DNA of 41,218 nucleotides from Bradyrhizobium sp. (GTDB lineage: Bacteria; Pseudomonadota; Alphaproteobacteria; Rhizobiales; Xanthobacteraceae), in contig NZ_JACRMG010000026.1 in the NCBI RefSeq assembly GCF_016219575.1, positions 1 through 41,218 of the forward strand, written 5' to 3'. Below are positions 24,543 through 33,760 of this stretch, piece after piece (positions within the stretch are counted from its first letter, which is position 1; the number at the start of each line of letters is the position of its first letter). The notes below the pieces were generated by a model. That model had not been told where the DNA came from, searched no databases, and saw only the letters and a program-made list of their open reading frames with translations. Position numbers and translations under genes: made by a program.

Positions 24543-25142
24543 TCAAGCCTTCGAGAACAGCTGATCGACATAATCCCAGTTCACGAGGTTCTCGACGAAC
24601 GCCTTCAGGTAATCCGGGCGGCGGTTGCGATAGTCGATGTAGTAGGAGTGCTCCCAGACGTCGCAGCCGAGGATCGGCGTCGCGCCGCCATGCACCAGCG
24701 GGCTCTCGCCATTCGCCGTCTTGGAGATTTCCAGCTTGCCGCCCTTGACCGACAGCCAGCACCAGCCCGAGCCGAACTGGCCCACGCCGGCGGCGATGAA
24801 GTCGGTCTTGAATTTCTCGAAGCCGCCGAGATCCTCGTTGATCTTCTTTTCCAGCCGGCCGGGCAACTTGGTGCCGCCGCCATTGGGCTTCATCCAGTTC
24901 CAGAAGTGCAGGTGGTTGTAGTGCTGGCCGGCGTTGTTGAACACGGCCGGGTTCTTGCCGAACGATCCCTTCACGATCTCCTCGAGGGACTTGCCTTCGA
25001 ATTCGGTCCCCTTGATCGCGTTGTTGCCATTGGTGACATAGGCCTGATGATGCTTGTCGTGGTGATATTCCAGCGTCTCCTTGGACATGTAGGGTCCAAG
25101 GGCGTCATGGGCGTAAGGCAGGTTGGGCAGCGTGAAGGTCAT
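24543..25142 (-). CDS. sodB: Superoxide dismutase (Fe/Mn family)
   Basis: A 199-residue protein of normal length converting superoxide to H2O2 and O2. The metal ligands fall in HHDKHHQAYV, NHLHFWNWM.. and DVWEHSYYIDYRNRRPDYL (Asp and His). The Gly/Gln pattern AAGVGQFGSGWCWL favours an iron or cambialistic enzyme over a strict Mn type. The ATG at 25142 starts MTFTLPNLPYAHDAL, the standard N-terminus; the frame reads upstream without support. Cytosolic (no signal peptide). Confidence 0.95.
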   Translation of the reverse strand: MTFTLPNLPYAHDALGPYMSKETLEYHHDKHHQAYVTNGNNAIKGTEFEGKSLEEIVKGSFGKNPAVFNNAGQHYNHLHFWNWMKPNGGGTKLPGRLEKKINEDLGGFEKFKTDFIAAGVGQFGSGWCWLSVKGGKLEISKTANGESPLVHGGATPILGCDVWEHSYYIDYRNRRPDYLKAFVENLVNWDYVDQLFSKA

Positions 25143-25246
25143 GGGGTGATGTCCGCAAAATGGTGGGGTACTTCGGGTAACGGGCACCCCTTATAGAATG
25201 TTCCGGCGCGCTTCAACACACCCAATTTTGACGGTATGGCAATCGA

Positions 25247-25774
25247 ATGAGCATTGAAGTCGACATCCTGAACGGGAATGCCTCCTGGCCGCAGGCCGAG
25301 CCGCTGCTGGAAGCGGTCTGGCCATCCCATGTGGTCGAGAAGCTGTCGTGGGGTCATGTCAAATGGGCGCATGCCGATCTGCGCGTGCTGATCGACGCGC
25401 CCGGTGGCGGGCTTGCCTGCCATGTCGGCATCTATTTCCGCACCGTGATCTGGAACGGCCACAGGGTGCATGCCGGCGGCATCGGCGGCGTATCGACCCG
25501 CACAGACTGCCGCGGCCGCGGCTATGCCAGCATTGCGCTCGACGCCGCGGTGCAGACCATGCGCGCCAACGAAGCCGTGAAGTTCGCAATCCTGTTCTGC
25601 GAGCCGCACAATCATGCCTTCTATGAGGCGCGCGGCTGGCAGCGCTTTGCCGGCGAGGTCTGGTGCGAGCAGCCGGAGGGGCGAATCCGCTTCGAGGCAA
25701 TGACGCCCTTCGTGTTCGACATCGTCCGTGCCCCGCGCCAGGGCACCATCGACCTATGCGGCCTGCCGTGGTGA
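25247..25774 (+). CDS. GNAT acetyltransferase resembling AAC(2')
   Basis: A 175-residue GNAT: VGIYFRTVIWNGHRVHAGGIGGVSTRTDCRGRGYASIALDAAVQTMR contains the acetyl-CoA loop (CRGRGYA), followed by CEPHNHAFYEARGWQRFAGEVW, and the C-terminal GTIDLCGLPW. The order GxxVxxDCRGRGxA...FYExRGW...(I/L)DLxxxxW is the plan of aminoglycoside 2'-N-acetyltransferases, though similarity is at motif level only and the natural substrate is unknown. It is divergent from sodB, with no obvious operon partner. Confidence 0.8.
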   Translation: MSIEVDILNGNASWPQAEPLLEAVWPSHVVEKLSWGHVKWAHADLRVLIDAPGGGLACHVGIYFRTVIWNGHRVHAGGIGGVSTRTDCRGRGYASIALDAAVQTMRANEAVKFAILFCEPHNHAFYEARGWQRFAGEVWCEQPEGRIRFEAMTPFVFDIVRAPRQGTIDLCGLPW

Positions 25775-25791
25775 CCCCTGCGTGGCAGGGG
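25775..25791 (+). terminator. Hairpin after the GNAT gene
   Basis: CCCCTG (25775-25780) pairs with CAGGGG (25786-25791) over a five-base loop, starting right after the stop codon. No T-run follows, so it is a weak terminator candidate. Confidence 0.4.
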
Positions 25792-25938
25792 GTGGCTTGA
25801 AGCCGGCTTCGGTCCTTAATATGTCGCTCATAATCTATTGGCGAACGTCGCGGGCCGGGAGGGTACCATCCTACTTTGCATGGGGTTGATTTCGCGATTT
25901 TGTGTCCGGTCCCTGTCACTCAAGGGGCGCGGTGACGC

Positions 25939-27312
25939 ATGACCATGGAAGCTTCCGCTGACGCGCGCCCGCCGGCGACCCCGGTCTCCGGCCTGCTGAC
26001 TTCTCCCATCCTGCCGACTTTGCTGAAGCTCGCATTGCCCAATGCGATCGCCATGTTCGGCACCGCGCTGGTTGCGGTGGCCGAGACCTCCTATATCGGG
26101 CGGCTCGGGGTCGAGCCGCTTGCCGGCATCGCGTTGGTGTTTCCGTTCGTGATGCTGACGCAGATGATGTCGGCGGGCGCGATGGGCGGCGGCGTCTCGT
26201 CTGCGGTGAGCCGCGCGCTCGGCAGCGGCAACCGCGAGCGCGCCGCCAATCTGGCGCTGCATGCCGCGATCATCGGCACCGGCGGCGGGTTGTTCTTCAC
26301 CGCGACGATGCTCGTGCTTGGAAGGTCTTTCTATTCGCTGCTCGGCGGCAGCGGCGAGGTGCTCGAACAGGCGATGCAGTATTCGCAGGTGCTGTTCTCG
26401 GGCGCGGTGTCGATCTGGCTGGTCAACACGCTCGCCTCTGTCGTGCGCGGCACCGGCGACATGCGCGTGCCGTCGCTGGTCCTGATCGGGGTTGCGATCG
26501 TCCAGGTCGCGGTGGGCGGCGGGCTCGGGCTCGGCCTGTTCGGCCTGCCGAAATTCGGCATGCGCGGCGTCGCCGCCGGGCAGCTCGCAGCTTTCACGCT
26601 CGGCGCATTGTTCCTCGCCTGGTATCTCGTCAGCGGCCGCAGCCGCCTGAAGCTCAATTTCAGGAGCTTCGCGTTCCAGCGCGACATGTTCCTCGACATC
26701 CTGAAGGTCGGCGCCATGTCGTGTCTGTCGCCGCTGCAGACCGTGCTGAGCATTGTGATCTTCACCAAGATCCTCGCTGGTTTCGGCACCGTGGTGCTGG
26801 CCGGCTATGGCATGGGCTCGCGGCTTGAATTCCTGCTGGTTCCGATCGCATTCGCCTTCGGCACCGCCTCGATCCCGATGGTCGGCATGGCGATGGGCGC
26901 AGGCCTCGTTGCGCGCGCGCGCCGCGTGGCGTGGACTGCCGCGACTGTGGCAGGCGTCGTGGTCGGGCTGATCGGCCTGATCGTCGCGATCAATCCCGTC
27001 CTGTGGGTTTCGCTGTTCACCGACGATCCCGGCGTCGCGGAAGCCGCCTATTCCTATTTCCGCTGGGCCGGCCCCGGCTTCGGCTTCTTCGGCGCCGGCG
27101 TCTGCCTCTATTTCTCCTCGCAAGGCGCTGCAAGGGTCGGCGGCCCCGTGCTGGCCGGGACCATCCGCCTCGTCCTCGTCGCCGTCGGCGGCTGGTGGCT
27201 CGCCACATCGGGCGCGCCGGCATGGACGCTGTTTGCCCTGGTCGGCACCGCGATGGTCGTGTTCGGTCTCTCCACCGCGCTGGCCATCCGCCTGACGCGC
27301 TGGAGCAAATAA
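25939..27312 (+). CDS. MATE-family efflux transporter
   Basis: A 457-residue protein with twelve predicted membrane helices and the MatE repeat pattern: LPNAIAMFGTALVAVAETSYIGRLGVEPLAGIALVFP in the first half, and KVGAMSCLSPLQTVLSIVIFTKILAGFGTVVLAGYGMGSRLEFL in the second. MATE proteins export drugs or organic cations using Na+ or H+ gradients. Length is typical. The ATG at 25939 is preceded by GGTGACGC; a second Met lies two codons on. Monocistronic as far as can be seen. Confidence 0.93.
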   Translation: MTMEASADARPPATPVSGLLTSPILPTLLKLALPNAIAMFGTALVAVAETSYIGRLGVEPLAGIALVFPFVMLTQMMSAGAMGGGVSSAVSRALGSGNRERAANLALHAAIIGTGGGLFFTATMLVLGRSFYSLLGGSGEVLEQAMQYSQVLFSGAVSIWLVNTLASVVRGTGDMRVPSLVLIGVAIVQVAVGGGLGLGLFGLPKFGMRGVAAGQLAAFTLGALFLAWYLVSGRSRLKLNFRSFAFQRDMFLDILKVGAMSCLSPLQTVLSIVIFTKILAGFGTVVLAGYGMGSRLEFLLVPIAFAFGTASIPMVGMAMGAGLVARARRVAWTAATVAGVVVGLIGLIVAINPVLWVSLFTDDPGVAEAAYSYFRWAGPGFGFFGAGVCLYFSSQGAARVGGPVLAGTIRLVLVAVGGWWLATSGAPAWTLFALVGTAMVVFGLSTALAIRLTRWSK

Positions 27313-27394
27313 TACGCGCGAAAGCGTGACCGCTTCCGGCATTGCAGAATCCGGATTTATTGCTATTGAGGCCCCGTTTTCAGGCGAGAGTTGC

Positions 27395-27832
27395 ATGGCC
27401 AGATTCAGCTTCATTTTCTTGATCGTTGCCACCGTGCTCGGCGTGGCTCCCGCGGCGGCGCATCGTGACGAACCTCTCGGCGTCTGGCTGACGGAGAAGC
27501 GCGACGCCCGGATCAAGGTCACCAAGTGCGGCAACGGCATTTGCGGCGTGATCGTTTGGCTCAAGGAGCCGATCGATCGCGCCACCGGCCATCCGCAGGT
27601 CGACGACAAGAATCCCAATCCGGCGCTGCGGAAGCGGCCGGTGATCGGGATTTCGCTGTTCATCGGCATGCGCGCGTCGGCGCCGGGCAAATGGTCGGGG
27701 CAGATCTACAACGCCGACGACGGCGGCACCTATGTCAGCCACGTCACCTTCGCAGGCGGCGACGCGCTGCGCGTCGAGGGCTGCGTGGGCATCATCTGCG
27801 GCGGCGAGACCTGGACCCGCGTCGGGCGTTAA
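27395..27832 (+). CDS. DUF2147 secreted protein
   Basis: A 145-residue protein with a signal peptide (MARFSFIFLIVATVLGVAPAAA-H) and the DUF2147 pattern: GVWLTEKRDARIKVTKCGNGICGVIVWLKEP, GISLFIGMRASAPGKWSGQIYNADDGGTYVSHVTF and the C-terminal VEGCVGIICGGETWTRV. It is a small lipocalin-like, cysteine-containing periplasmic protein of unknown function. An upstream extension of the frame has no signal peptide and is rejected. Confidence 0.88.
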   Translation: MARFSFIFLIVATVLGVAPAAAHRDEPLGVWLTEKRDARIKVTKCGNGICGVIVWLKEPIDRATGHPQVDDKNPNPALRKRPVIGISLFIGMRASAPGKWSGQIYNADDGGTYVSHVTFAGGDALRVEGCVGIICGGETWTRVGR

Positions 27833-27894
27833 CCGGTTGACCTGCCGGCGTTGTCCCATCACAATCTCAGGCTGTTTGCCGGGGTGGGACAGCC

Positions 27895-28482
27895 ATGCGC
27901 CATTTGCTGCTTGCGATCGGTTTCATCAGCCTTGCCGTTGCGACCATTGCCTTCATCAACAATCGGTCGCTTCGCAACGAAATCCGCGCGGCACTCGGGC
28001 CCGAGTTCAACACCCCGGAAGAGCGGATCATTCGGGGTTACGACCGACCATATCTCCAGCTTATCGCCGACAGGCTCCTTCACACTAAGCCAGCGGGGCT
28101 AGATGGGACGTTGCTTGACCGTTACAGCCGACCCGGCCTGCTCTGGAATGATGTCACTTTTGCCATCTCGCTCGGGATTTTTTCGACAAGCCTGTGGATG
28201 TGGGTTCTGATGCAGTTCGGACCATCCGGCGCCTTGCGATATCTGCTCGTCGTGATGACGATAAGCTCGCTGCTGTATGCCATATTCGACACGGCGGAGG
28301 ATCTTGCGCTGGTACATGCCTTCAGAACGCCGGCCGCCATTTCCGATGGCGAGGCTCAAATCGCATCCATACTGACCCGGCTGAAGTTTGTTTCGATCGT
28401 GGGGTCGGTAGCCGGCGCGGTGGTGTTTCAGACGTTGCAGGTTATCGTTCCCGACGATGCGAAGCCGCTGTTCCGGAAATGA
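27895..28482 (+). CDS. Four-helix membrane protein of unknown function
   Basis: A 195-residue protein: an N-terminal hydrophobic segment (1-22, signal anchor), a ~60-residue soluble stretch, helices at about 86-108 (NDVTFAISLGIFSTSLWMWVLMQF), 112-132 (ALRYLLVVMTISSLLYAIF) and 164-184 (LKFVSIVGSVAGAVVFQTL). GGGTGGGAC precedes the ATG. Codon use is a little less GC-biased than that of neighbours. No family recognised. Confidence 0.7.
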   Translation: MRHLLLAIGFISLAVATIAFINNRSLRNEIRAALGPEFNTPEERIIRGYDRPYLQLIADRLLHTKPAGLDGTLLDRYSRPGLLWNDVTFAISLGIFSTSLWMWVLMQFGPSGALRYLLVVMTISSLLYAIFDTAEDLALVHAFRTPAAISDGEAQIASILTRLKFVSIVGSVAGAVVFQTLQVIVPDDAKPLFRK

Positions 28483-28501
28483 GAGCGCCGCCCACGATCT
28501 G

Positions 28502-29656
28502 CTATGCCATCATCGCCTTCAGCGCGGTCGCGGCGGTAGCGTAGCCGCCGCGGGCGCCGTCGATGAAGTGCACATGGTCGCTGCGCATCACCGAAGGCAC
28601 GAAGCAGGTCATCATGGCGGCGTCCTGGCGGTGCAGCCCGTAGCGCAGGATGCCGGCCGAAGCGGCGGCCTCCAGGCGCTGCGTCAGCTCGTTCTCCAGC
28701 CCCTCCGTGCAGTCGAGGATCATCTTCAATCCGTCGTCATATTTCCGGAAGTCGGAATTCTCCACCACCTGCTGCACGTAGTTCCTCGGCACGAAGTTGC
28801 CGACCTTGATGCCGAAGCGCATCACGACATAGGCCCACAGGGTGACCGCGAGCACGACGGCGCGGCGTTTGGCCAGCGAGCCGCCGCGCGCGGCGCGGGC
28901 TTCGTACTCCACGCCCTGCGGCGGCCAGCGCAGCGGCGGACCGCCCGCCGGGACCGGGCGGCCTGCATCGGGGCTGCGCTCGACGAGCGCAATGATGTCC
29001 TCGATCGACTTTCGGAACGCGCCTGCGTCGGCGCCCCTCGCCGGGAGCACCAGCACCGACAGGATGACGCCGCGCGCCGAGGGGATTTCCTCGAAACGGC
29101 AGGAAAGGCCGGAAAGATCGGGCTGGGTGCCTGGCGGTGCGGCTTCGACCGCGAACTCGCCGCGCTTCATCGCGGCGTCGGCCCAGCCGAGCCCGCCGCC
29201 GGAAAACATCGCATAGGACAGATTGGCCGACGGGCCGAAGCGCGCGACGCGGACGTCGAGTCCCTGCGCGCGCACGGCCGAAACCGGCACCAGCGCGACC
29301 CGCATCGAAAGTTCGAGGTCTTCCTTCACCCAGGTGGCGGTTGCCGCCAGCGCCTCGCGCGCGAGATCGAGATCGGCGGGCGCCACCGCAAAGCTCGCGC
29401 CGTCCCCGCCGAACACGAAGGGGAATTCGCGCCCCTCCAGCGCATTGGTGACGGCCGCGATCACGGAAGCACCGGCCATGTTGACCGCCTTGTAGCGCTG
29501 GGCGGCGATCGCCCTAGTCGATTCGACGATGTCGGCGACGCCGATGGTCCAGTCATCGGGCAATGGCGAATAGAGCTTCGGGTCCATGAGGCTGGAAAAG
29601 CCCCGAAAGACCGGAATGCGGCCGTAGAAGAGATCGGTTCCGCCGGCGGTGTTCAT
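28502..29656 (-). CDS. DUF3095 protein (class III cyclase-like)
   Basis: A 384-residue protein matching DUF3095: YGRIPVFRGFSSLMDPKLYSPLPDDWTIGVADIVESTRAIAAQRYKAVNMAGASVIAAV, where DWTIGVADIVEST resembles the metal-binding start of class III nucleotidyl cyclase domains, and FPFVFGGDGASFAV resembles the second cyclase strand pair. The second half has the conserved GxKVGNFVPRNYVQQVVENSDFRKYDDGLKMILDC. Enzymatic activity is unproven. The frame extends upstream past 29656 without support; I use the ATG where the conserved domain begins. It lies 71 bases after htpG on the same strand. Confidence 0.85.
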   Translation of the reverse strand: MNTAGGTDLFYGRIPVFRGFSSLMDPKLYSPLPDDWTIGVADIVESTRAIAAQRYKAVNMAGASVIAAVTNALEGREFPFVFGGDGASFAVAPADLDLAREALAATATWVKEDLELSMRVALVPVSAVRAQGLDVRVARFGPSANLSYAMFSGGGLGWADAAMKRGEFAVEAAPPGTQPDLSGLSCRFEEIPSARGVILSVLVLPARGADAGAFRKSIEDIIALVERSPDAGRPVPAGGPPLRWPPQGVEYEARAARGGSLAKRRAVVLAVTLWAYVVMRFGIKVGNFVPRNYVQQVVENSDFRKYDDGLKMILDCTEGLENELTQRLEAAASAGILRYGLHRQDAAMMTCFVPSVMRSDHVHFIDGARGGYATAATALKAMMA

Positions 29657-29727
29657 CGTCGTCCGAATTGCCCCGTGCCCGCTGGATGTAGCAGATACGG
29701 GCCCTGCTGTATCCGGGTTCGCGCCGG

Positions 29728-31596
29728 CTAGACCTTCAACCCGCCCAGCACGAGCCGGTTGAGCCGGGCCGCAAACGCCGCCGGGTCTTCCGGCAATTCG
29801 CCGTCGAGTATCTGGGCCTGCTCCAGCAACAGGAAGGAAATATCCCTCGCTGCATCCTTTGCAGCCGCGATCGCCGCGACCAGCGGGTGCTTCAGGTTGA
29901 TCTCGAGGATGGGCTTGTGCGCCACGCCCTTGTCGTGCTGGGCGAGCAACCGCTCCAGCGCGCGGTCGCGCGCCTCGCCCGAGGCGACGAGGCACGACGC
30001 GCTCGAGGTCAGCCGCTGCGAGGCGCGGACGTCGGCGACGCGTTCGCCAAGCGCCTCCTTGACGATGGCGATCGTCATGGCTTCGTCCGCCGCTGACACA
30101 TCACCCTTGTCTTCCGCCTTTTCTTCCATGAACGGGACCAAGCCGAAATCGACGTCACCCTGGCTCAGCGACTTCAGCGGCTTGCCGCCGAAATCGAGTG
30201 GCGCGGCGGTCCAGAACGCATCGACGGGATCGGTCAGCAGCAGCACCTCGATGCCGCGGGCCTTCGCGGACTCCAGCTTGGGGTTGGACTTCAGCCGTTC
30301 GATGCTGTCGCCGACGAGATAATAGATGTCGGTCTGGTTCGGCTTGATGTCCTCGACATACTGCTTGAGCGAGCGCTTGTCGCCGGAGGTGGTGGTGAAG
30401 CGCGACAGCGCCAGCAGTTTTTCACGCCGCTCGAAATCTTCCCAGATGCCTTCCTTGATGACGGCGCCGAACGCATCCCAGATCTTCGCGAAACCCTCCG
30501 GCTCCTTTTCGCCGAGGCTTTCCAGTTCGCCTATCACGCGGCCGGTCACTGCTTTACGAATTTGCGCGAGCTGCGGGTTGTTCTGCAGCATCTCCCGCGA
30601 GATGTTCAGCGGCAGATCCTCGCTGTCGATCACGCCGCGGATGAAGCGCAGGTAGGCCGGCAGCAGGTCCGCATCGTCGGCGATGAAGACGCGGCGGACA
30701 TAGAGTTTCACCTTGCCCTTGCGCGCCTGGTCGAACAGGTCGAACGGCTTGGTCGATGGCGCAAACAGCAGCACGGCGTAGGATTGCCGGCCCTCGGCGC
30801 GGTAGTGCAGCGTCATGGCCGGCTCGTCGAAGGCGCCGGCGATCGATTGATAGGCCTGCTTGTAGTCCTCCGCCGACAATTCCGATTTCGGCCGCTGCCA
30901 CAGCGCGCTTGCCGAATTGATCTGGCGCGGCTCGCCCTCCTCGCCCACCAGGAAGATCGGGAACTGGATGTTGTCGGACCAGGCGCGGACGATGCGCTCG
31001 ATCTCGTATGCTTCGAGATATTTTTCCGCATCCTTCTTCAGGTGCAACACGATCTCGGTGCCGCGGACAATGCGCCTTTCGGCTTCGTCATCCGCGGGCG
31101 CGATCTCGAACCCGCTGCCGCCGGAGGAGGACCAGACCCAGACCTGGTCCGATCCCGCGCGGCGGCTGGTGACGACGATGCGCTCCGCCACCATGAAGGC
31201 GGCATAGAAACCGACGCCGAACTGGCCGATCAGATTGGCGCCGTCCTTGGCCTCGGTCAGGCGGGCGACAAAGGATTTGGTGCCGGAGCGCGCAATGGTG
31301 CCGAGATTGTCGATCAGTTCCTGGCGGTCCATGCCGATCCCGCCGTCGACCACGGCAAGCGTGTTCGCCTTCTTGTCGGGAACGATCCTGATTTCCGGCG
31401 GCGCACCGTCGGCGATCAGCCCGGGCGTGGCGATCGCCTCGTAGCGCAGCTTGTCGCAGGCATCGGACGCATTGGAGATCAGCTCGCGCAGGAAAATGTC
31501 GGTCTCCGAATAGACCGAATGCACCATCAGGTGCAGGAGCTCTGCGACTTCGGCCTGGAACGGCTGGGATTCGGGGGCGGCAGTGGTGGTGGTCAT
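29728..31596 (-). CDS. htpG: Chaperone HtpG (Hsp90)
   Basis: A 622-residue, full-length bacterial Hsp90. The N-terminal GHKL ATPase motifs are FLRELISNASDACDKLRYEA, VVDGGIGMDRQELIDNLGTIARSGT and IGQFGVGFYAAFMVAERI. The middle domain has YVRRVFIADDADLLPAYLRFIRGVIDSEDLPLNISREMLQ and the C-terminal dimerisation domain follows. Cytosolic ATP-dependent chaperone. No CIRCE element was seen upstream. Confidence 0.97.
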   Translation of the reverse strand: MTTTTAAPESQPFQAEVAELLHLMVHSVYSETDIFLRELISNASDACDKLRYEAIATPGLIADGAPPEIRIVPDKKANTLAVVDGGIGMDRQELIDNLGTIARSGTKSFVARLTEAKDGANLIGQFGVGFYAAFMVAERIVVTSRRAGSDQVWVWSSSGGSGFEIAPADDEAERRIVRGTEIVLHLKKDAEKYLEAYEIERIVRAWSDNIQFPIFLVGEEGEPRQINSASALWQRPKSELSAEDYKQAYQSIAGAFDEPAMTLHYRAEGRQSYAVLLFAPSTKPFDLFDQARKGKVKLYVRRVFIADDADLLPAYLRFIRGVIDSEDLPLNISREMLQNNPQLAQIRKAVTGRVIGELESLGEKEPEGFAKIWDAFGAVIKEGIWEDFERREKLLALSRFTTTSGDKRSLKQYVEDIKPNQTDIYYLVGDSIERLKSNPKLESAKARGIEVLLLTDPVDAFWTAAPLDFGGKPLKSLSQGDVDFGLVPFMEEKAEDKGDVSAADEAMTIAIVKEALGERVADVRASQRLTSSASCLVASGEARDRALERLLAQHDKGVAHKPILEINLKHPLVAAIAAAKDAARDISFLLLEQAQILDGELPEDPAAFAARLNRLVLGGLKV

Positions 31597-31671
31597 GCGG
31601 GCTCGGTCGAAATGAAGGTGTCGGGAAAGCCCTGATATAGCCCCGCTATCTGCAGTGGCAAGGCCGCCTTG

Positions 31672-32478
31672 TCACCCCGCGATCGCGGCCAGATAGCGGC
31701 GGACGGACGCCTCGAACGCCGCCCTGGCGCCGGTCTCGATGTTGCGGCCCCACCAGGCGCCATAGAGGCGATCGAAAGCCAGCGGCTCGACCGCCCGCCA
31801 GATCGCGGCGACGGCGGCGGCGTTGAGCGGGATGTAATTCGGAAAGCTGTACATGAAGCTCACCCAGCGACGGTCCATCGTCGCCATGGCGATATCGCCG
31901 GTCAGCAGCGCCCCGCGGCCTTCGGCCCCTGCCCGCCAGTGCATGACGGTGCCGCCGGGAAAATGCCCGCCGGCGCGGACAAGTAGGATATCGTCGGAGA
32001 TGCGCCGGCTCTCCCCCGGCCATGCCACGATCGAGCGATGAGGCCGCGTGATCCACTCCCGGTCATCGCCGTGCAGATAGACGGGCACGCCGCCGAAGGC
32101 CGCGCTCCAGTCCGCGACCGCGCCATAGAAATGCGGATGCGACACCGCGATCGCCTTCAGCCCGCCGAGCGACCGGATGTGCTCGACAGCCTCCGGCGTG
32201 ACCAGCGGCACGCAATCCCAGAGCACGCAGCCATCCGGTTCAGGGATCAGCAGCGCGCGCTGGCCGATTGCAAAGCCCGGCTCGACGGCGAAGCCGGTCA
32301 GACCGAGGTCATCCCGCCGGATGAGCCTGTGGCTTGCGCCCAGCTGTTCGCGCGACAACCAGGTCTGGCCGTTCCAGTTGACGAATTGCCGGTCGTCTTC
32401 GCAGATCCGGCAGGCCGCCGGCGGTGCAGCGCTGTCCGGAAATTGCGCGCCGCATTGTTCGCAGGTCCAGGGTGACAC
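31672..32478 (-). CDS. Metallo-beta-lactamase-fold protein with N-terminal zinc ribbon
   Basis: A 268-residue protein starting with GTG (GGGAG upstream). Residues 6-26 form a C-x2-C...C-x2-C zinc ribbon (CEQC, CRIC). The MBL domain follows: LWDCVPLVTPEAVEHI, then SHPHFYG where most family members have HxHxDH (the Asp is missing), ..GHFPGGTVMHW and LLTGDIAMATMD. The altered metal site suggests one metal ion or a different chemistry. Function unknown. No clear operon partner: htpG starts 75 bases downstream on the same strand. Confidence 0.85.
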   Translation of the reverse strand: MSPWTCEQCGAQFPDSAAPPAACRICEDDRQFVNWNGQTWLSREQLGASHRLIRRDDLGLTGFAVEPGFAIGQRALLIPEPDGCVLWDCVPLVTPEAVEHIRSLGGLKAIAVSHPHFYGAVADWSAAFGGVPVYLHGDDREWITRPHRSIVAWPGESRRISDDILLVRAGGHFPGGTVMHWRAGAEGRGALLTGDIAMATMDRRWVSFMYSFPNYIPLNAAAVAAIWRAVEPLAFDRLYGAWWGRNIETGARAAFEASVRRYLAAIAG

Positions 32479-32546
32479 GGAGAGGCTCCCGTCAAGCGAG
32501 CCACTTCTAGCACGTCACGGAGCAACGAACAGCGAGCATCGGGAAC

Positions 32547-33317
32547 TCAGGCGACCTTCATGAAGTCAGGTTGACGGCGTTCGGCGAAGGCCATGAAGGC
32601 TTCGCGCGCCTCGGCGGTATTCAGCCGGGCGGCAAAGCGCTCGCTCTCGGCATCGATCTGAGCCGTGAGTGCGGCCGGGTTGCGCATCAGTTGCTTGGTG
32701 GCGGCGAGCGAGCCGGCCGGCAATTTGGCGAGCCGCGCGGCGATCTGGGCTGCTTCGGCATGCAGCCTGTCAAGCGGCACCACGCGGTTGGCAATGCCGA
32801 GATTGAGCGCCGCCTGCGCATCCATGGTGTCGCCGAGCGCGAACATCTCGAAGGCGCGGGCATGGCCGATGCGCATCGGCATCAACAGCGTCGAGCCTGC
32901 TTCCGGCACCAGCGCAAGGTTGACGAACGGTGTCGAAAGCTGCGCATTATCCGCGAGCACCACCAGGTCGCAATGCAGCAGCATGGTGGTGCCGATGCCG
33001 ACGGCGCGCCCCTGCACGGCGGCAATCAGCGGCCGGGTGGATTGCGCCAGCGCCCGCACGAAGCGCGCGACATGCCGTTCTCCCTGGAGGGCGCCGGCGG
33101 CAATCGCCGCGAATTCACCGACGTCGTTGCCCGACGTGAACATGTCGCCCTCGCCACGCATCACGATCACCCGCGCAGCCGGGTCGGTTTCCGCCGCAAC
33201 CAGCGAGTCGGCGAGCACGCCGTACATGGCGTTGGTCAGCGCGTTCTTCTTGTCCGGCCGCGCGAAGGTGAGCGTCAGGATGCCGTCATTGCGTTCGATC
33301 TTGATGTGCTCGGTCAT
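32547..33317 (-). CDS. Enoyl-CoA hydratase/isomerase family protein
   Basis: A 256-residue crotonase-fold protein: TLTFARPDKKNALTNAMYGVLADSL (CoA binding), GDMFTSGNDVGEFA (oxyanion hole), AAVQGRAVGIGTTMLLHCDLVVLADNA and FVNLALVPEAGSTLLMPMRIG, with one catalytic Glu (in PEAGS). Having only one of the two hydratase glutamates points to a delta3-delta2 isomerase-like or related activity in fatty or aromatic acid degradation. It overlaps the MarR gene by four bases (ATGA), so it is under that regulator's promoter. Confidence 0.9.
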   Translation of the reverse strand: MTEHIKIERNDGILTLTFARPDKKNALTNAMYGVLADSLVAAETDPAARVIVMRGEGDMFTSGNDVGEFAAIAAGALQGERHVARFVRALAQSTRPLIAAVQGRAVGIGTTMLLHCDLVVLADNAQLSTPFVNLALVPEAGSTLLMPMRIGHARAFEMFALGDTMDAQAALNLGIANRVVPLDRLHAEAAQIAARLAKLPAGSLAATKQLMRNPAALTAQIDAESERFAARLNTAEAREAFMAFAERRQPDFMKVA

Positions 33318-33739
33318 TCGTTCTCTCCTTTGGGAAATTTCTTCTGCACGCTGGCGAGCCAGCGCGCGACGATGTCGATCTCGACGTCGGTGAAGCCTTC
33401 CATCAGCCGCGCGTTGAGCTCGGCGGCGCCGGCTTTCGCGCGCGCCAGCGCCCGCCGGCCCGGCGGCGTCAGCCAGAGCCGCCAGGCGCGGCCGTCGTCG
33501 GGATCGGCGCGCTTCTCGATCAGGCCGGCCTCGACTGTCCGCTCCACCAGGCCGCTGATGCCGGGCATGCCGAGATCGAGCGCAGCACCCGCCTCGCCCA
33601 GCAGCACGCCGTCGCGCCGACCCAGCACGAACAACAGCCCGGCCTGCGTCGCGGTGACACCCTTTGGCGACTGGGTCGCGACAAGGCGTTGCACGCGGCG
33701 CTGCGCCACGGTGAGCAGGAAGATCAGCCGGCGGTCCAA
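33314..33739 (-). CDS. MarR-family transcriptional regulator
   Basis: About 141 residues: RRLIFLLTVAQRRVQRL (helix 1), ATQAGLLFVLGRRDGVLLGEAGAALDLGMPGISGLVERTVEAGLIEKRADPDDGRAWRLWLTPPGRRAL (winged helix with the DPDDGRA wing) and a C-terminal dimer helix. I place the start at TTG (33739), ten bases after GGAGG; the frame runs 60 codons further upstream, across the promoter and palindrome, which is unlikely to be coding. It probably represses itself and the coupled enoyl-CoA hydratase, with an acyl-CoA or aromatic acid as effector, by analogy to similar pairs. Confidence 0.85.
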   Translation of the reverse strand: MDRRLIFLLTVAQRRVQRLVATQSPKGVTATQAGLLFVLGRRDGVLLGEAGAALDLGMPGISGLVERTVEAGLIEKRADPDDGRAWRLWLTPPGRRALARAKAGAAELNARLMEGFTDVEIDIVARWLASVQKKFPKGENE

Positions 33740-33760
33740 TTCAGCATCGCCTCCATTTAG

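Noticed and set aside
24418..24762. Coding frame across the crcB-sodB gap
   Set aside because: It runs through the palindromic repeat and the 3' end of sodB in another frame.
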